From: Monarcha castaneiventris obscurior
Taxonomy: Eukaryota; Chordata; Aves; Passeriformes; Monarchidae
Assembly: GCA_026261815.1 (NCBI GenBank)
Contig: JAMPIT010000894.1
Span: 57,321,647-57,385,646 of the forward strand
Length of the DNA: 64,000 nucleotides
Direction: 5' to 3'
Shown here: positions 61,901 to 64,000 of the stretch, in pieces
How the letters are laid out: each line of letters begins with the position of its first letter
How positions within the stretch are numbered: position 1 is the first letter of the stretch
Notes under the pieces: model-generated
Told to the model about the DNA's origin: nothing
Database searches by the model: none
What the model saw: the letters and a program-made list of their open reading frames with translations, nothing else
Translations under genes and position numbers: made by a program

Positions 61901-64000
61901 ATTTGTTTAATGTGTTATTAGATAATGAGCTCAAGTGAAAACTCAGACATTCTGCTATCTGTCCTCTGAGTCACCTAATCTTAAACAACATGCTCTGCAT
62001 TTGTACAGCATGGACAGTGCTGGCAGGTATGTTCAAAGAATTTATGGATTTTTTTTTCCCCCCTCTCTATCTTCCAAACAGGAAAAGACAGAAAATTAAG
62101 AGTTGAAATGTTGATTCTTTGATGGTATGACTGAAGTATAACTTTCAGCTATGTGGGGAGCTGCTGGAGTGGCCAACCTTCTGATTTTAGCACCATCCCA
62201 AAAGCTGTTATACTGGAGAAGAAACAGTTGAATGGAGCATGAAAAAGTTTCTTGAACTGCCTTAGTTTGCACTTAGTTTACTTGAATACTTTGACCTGCA
62301 GCAGTGATAATCCAGAACCATGGTATATGGATGGCTATATCTGGGAGAAGTATGGGAGAGAGAGTAAAATCTAGGCTGTCCTTACTTGATTTGTTGCCAA
62401 GTGTGGGTCAGTGGGCAATGACACTTGCTAGCAGCACTGCTCCGGGGACTCACATACCAAAGGTACATCAGGCAGCATTTAAACAAATGTTCTTAAATGT
62501 TTATCCAACTTTTGCAGTCATCTTTGTTCCACTACTGTAGAAGGGTTGTGTCACTACAGATGTGGTGCCCTGTGTTCTGTGAGCATGATGGGATTAAGGT
62601 CTGTTCTCTGTGAATATTGTGTTTCCCCTATTGCCAGGTTTTGATAGCTGTACCACAGCATGTTATAGTTGTAGGAGGTGTTGTGGCTACTGCATTAGTT
62701 GCAACTTGAAATTTTAATGATGTTGGTTCAATGGTTCTTGCAGATCTCTTAACTGAAAGAGCTTTTAAGAACAGGTGGGTATAGTCTTAAAGCAGTGACT
62801 ACACAGGACATAGCAAAAACCTTTTCCTATTTGCCTTACTTATGCTGCTGCCTGTGTTTTTGAAATCCATTGCACAGCTACACCTGTATTTTCTCTGGGG
62901 AGCCTTATGACTGTAGTTTGGATGTGTCTTCTGCAGTGTATGATACAGCTGCCAATTGACCTGGCAGCTCAAATCAAGTTAGGAGGTCAACTGTACAAAG
63001 GAAAAAGGAACCATATTAATTAACCCCCATGTATCTTCTGGTATTTAGTAAAGGTGGTATGGGTAATTACAGAAAATACTTGAAGCTAAATTGAGGCATT
63101 TTAGTAGGTATTTCCCCCACTGTGAGAATCTGACTTTGCAATGGCACGGGGGGACACCAGTCCACATGTGCAATTTAAATAGGTCTGGATTTTGCATCAT
63201 AAATATGCACCGGATGCAGGGAAGAAAACCAGCACGTTCTCTCAGGATGCTGTTAGGGCCAAGCAGAATCTCATTAGGGACAACTTCAAAGATCAGTTCC
63301 TCATGTCCATAAAAACAAGTGTAAATTATCTTCTCTGAGCCTGCTGTTAGCAGTTGCACTGTTACATTATGCATGTAGCCTAGACTGCACATGGTATCAA
63401 CAAACTGCTCTAGGTTTCATTAGGGTTTCATTTTTATGCAAGGCATGGCAACTTTGCTATTTATTGTTGTAGTTTTGGCTAATACAGTATTTGACTTAAA
63501 ATTTCCTGTTACATTAGCTGTTAGTAGTGACACAGTGTCTGAAAAGGACTTTTATGGTTCTACAGTGCCCATGTTTTTACAGAGGGATGGCATACAGACA
63601 ATTCCCTGTATTGACAGCTTTACTTGCTTTCTCATTCTTCTGTTTCCTGCGCTTAGTGAGAAGGTGGTTGGTCCCGACTGTCTTGGAATGAAACTTGAAG
63701 GAGTTTTCAGTGATGCTGCTCTGCAGCACGTGACTTAAATGTTTATGAAAATGATAAAGAGGGTAGAACTTCCACAATGTGTGCTTTCACTGGGCCACAT
63801 GCTCCATCATGTACATTTGAAAGGCCAGTTTGTAATTGTTAGTGGGGAACTGTTTTGAAGAGGTGAAATGCAGCGTCTGTGCATGGAAGTTTTGTGACAA
63901 GTTTCTGTGGGATCAAGATTTTTGAGATTGCCTTCATTGTCCTTGCAGAAACAGTAGGGTGCCATGAAATATTCTCCTGAACTGAACTATATTGGTAAAA

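Larger units (their letters stand above)
50316..64000 (+). other. MPPED2: MPPED2 intron 2 (5' part, continues past the window)
   Basis: Mostly unique AT-rich intron. I looked for the next MPPED2 exon, whose product should start around VDPIPYDTPKP, and did not find it. The first 650 bp after the exon are denser and less AT-rich than the rest, and include an 18-bp-stem inverted repeat. The remainder holds T-runs, G/T-rich tracts (53,538-53,592, 56,264-56,330, 61,829-61,867), a CTCF-like site and a few microsatellites. The two overlapping open frames of 100-115 codons near 63.0-63.7 kb match nothing I recognise. Confidence 0.85.

Noticed and set aside
63045..63738. 115-codon minus and 100-codon plus frames near the window end
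   Set aside because: No match to MPPED2 or another family I know, no matching splice architecture, and location deep in an intron.
50316..64000. MPPED2 exon 3
   Set aside because: Expected from the protein order but not found in the sequence. Intron 2 most likely continues past the window.

Overview
The window is nuclear DNA from a bird, probably a neoavian species and possibly a passerine. Three things support this: CR1 LINE copies of avian type, a solo endogenous-retrovirus LTR resembling a family common in bird genomes, and a vertebrate gene with canonical GT-AG splice sites. There are no operons, prokaryotic genes, rRNA genes or CRISPR arrays. I found only one protein-coding exon that I can name.

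The gene is MPPED2 (metallophosphoesterase domain containing 2), on the + strand. A GC-rich CpG island at about 44.4-46.6 kb holds its likely promoter and noncoding first exon(s). Intron 1 runs to 50,071. Exon 2 (50,072-50,315) carries the end of the 5' leader and the first 43 codons, starting at an ATG with a strong Kozak context at 50,187 and ending at a clean GTGAGT donor. Everything after 50,316 is the start of a long intron; the metallophosphoesterase domain must lie in exons beyond the window. The leader part of exon 2 has two upstream ORFs, one overlapping the main start, so translation may be regulated.

Positions 1 to about 44,200 are intergenic, upstream of MPPED2. From the mammalian gene order this should be the gap between the DCDC1 3' end and MPPED2. 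It is mostly unique AT-rich sequence. It contains a CR1 LINE (11,113-12,372) split by an 816-bp solo LTR with a perfect 5-bp target-site duplication, an old decayed CR1 (about 17.1-18.25 kb), a second isolated CpG island built around a GC-rich minisatellite of 85-90 bp period (22.74-23.2 kb), microsatellites, and several perfect inverted repeats. Two short exon-like open segments (446-613 minus, 10,348-10,440 plus) have plausible splice signals but no recognised product.

Intron 2 (50,316-64,000) holds an 18-bp-stem hairpin just downstream of exon 2, G/T-rich tracts, homopolymer T runs and a CTCF-like site. I do not see a novel multi-gene system. The best observations are the nested LTR-in-CR1 insertion, the minisatellite CpG island upstream of MPPED2, the uORF arrangement, and the strong inverted repeats.
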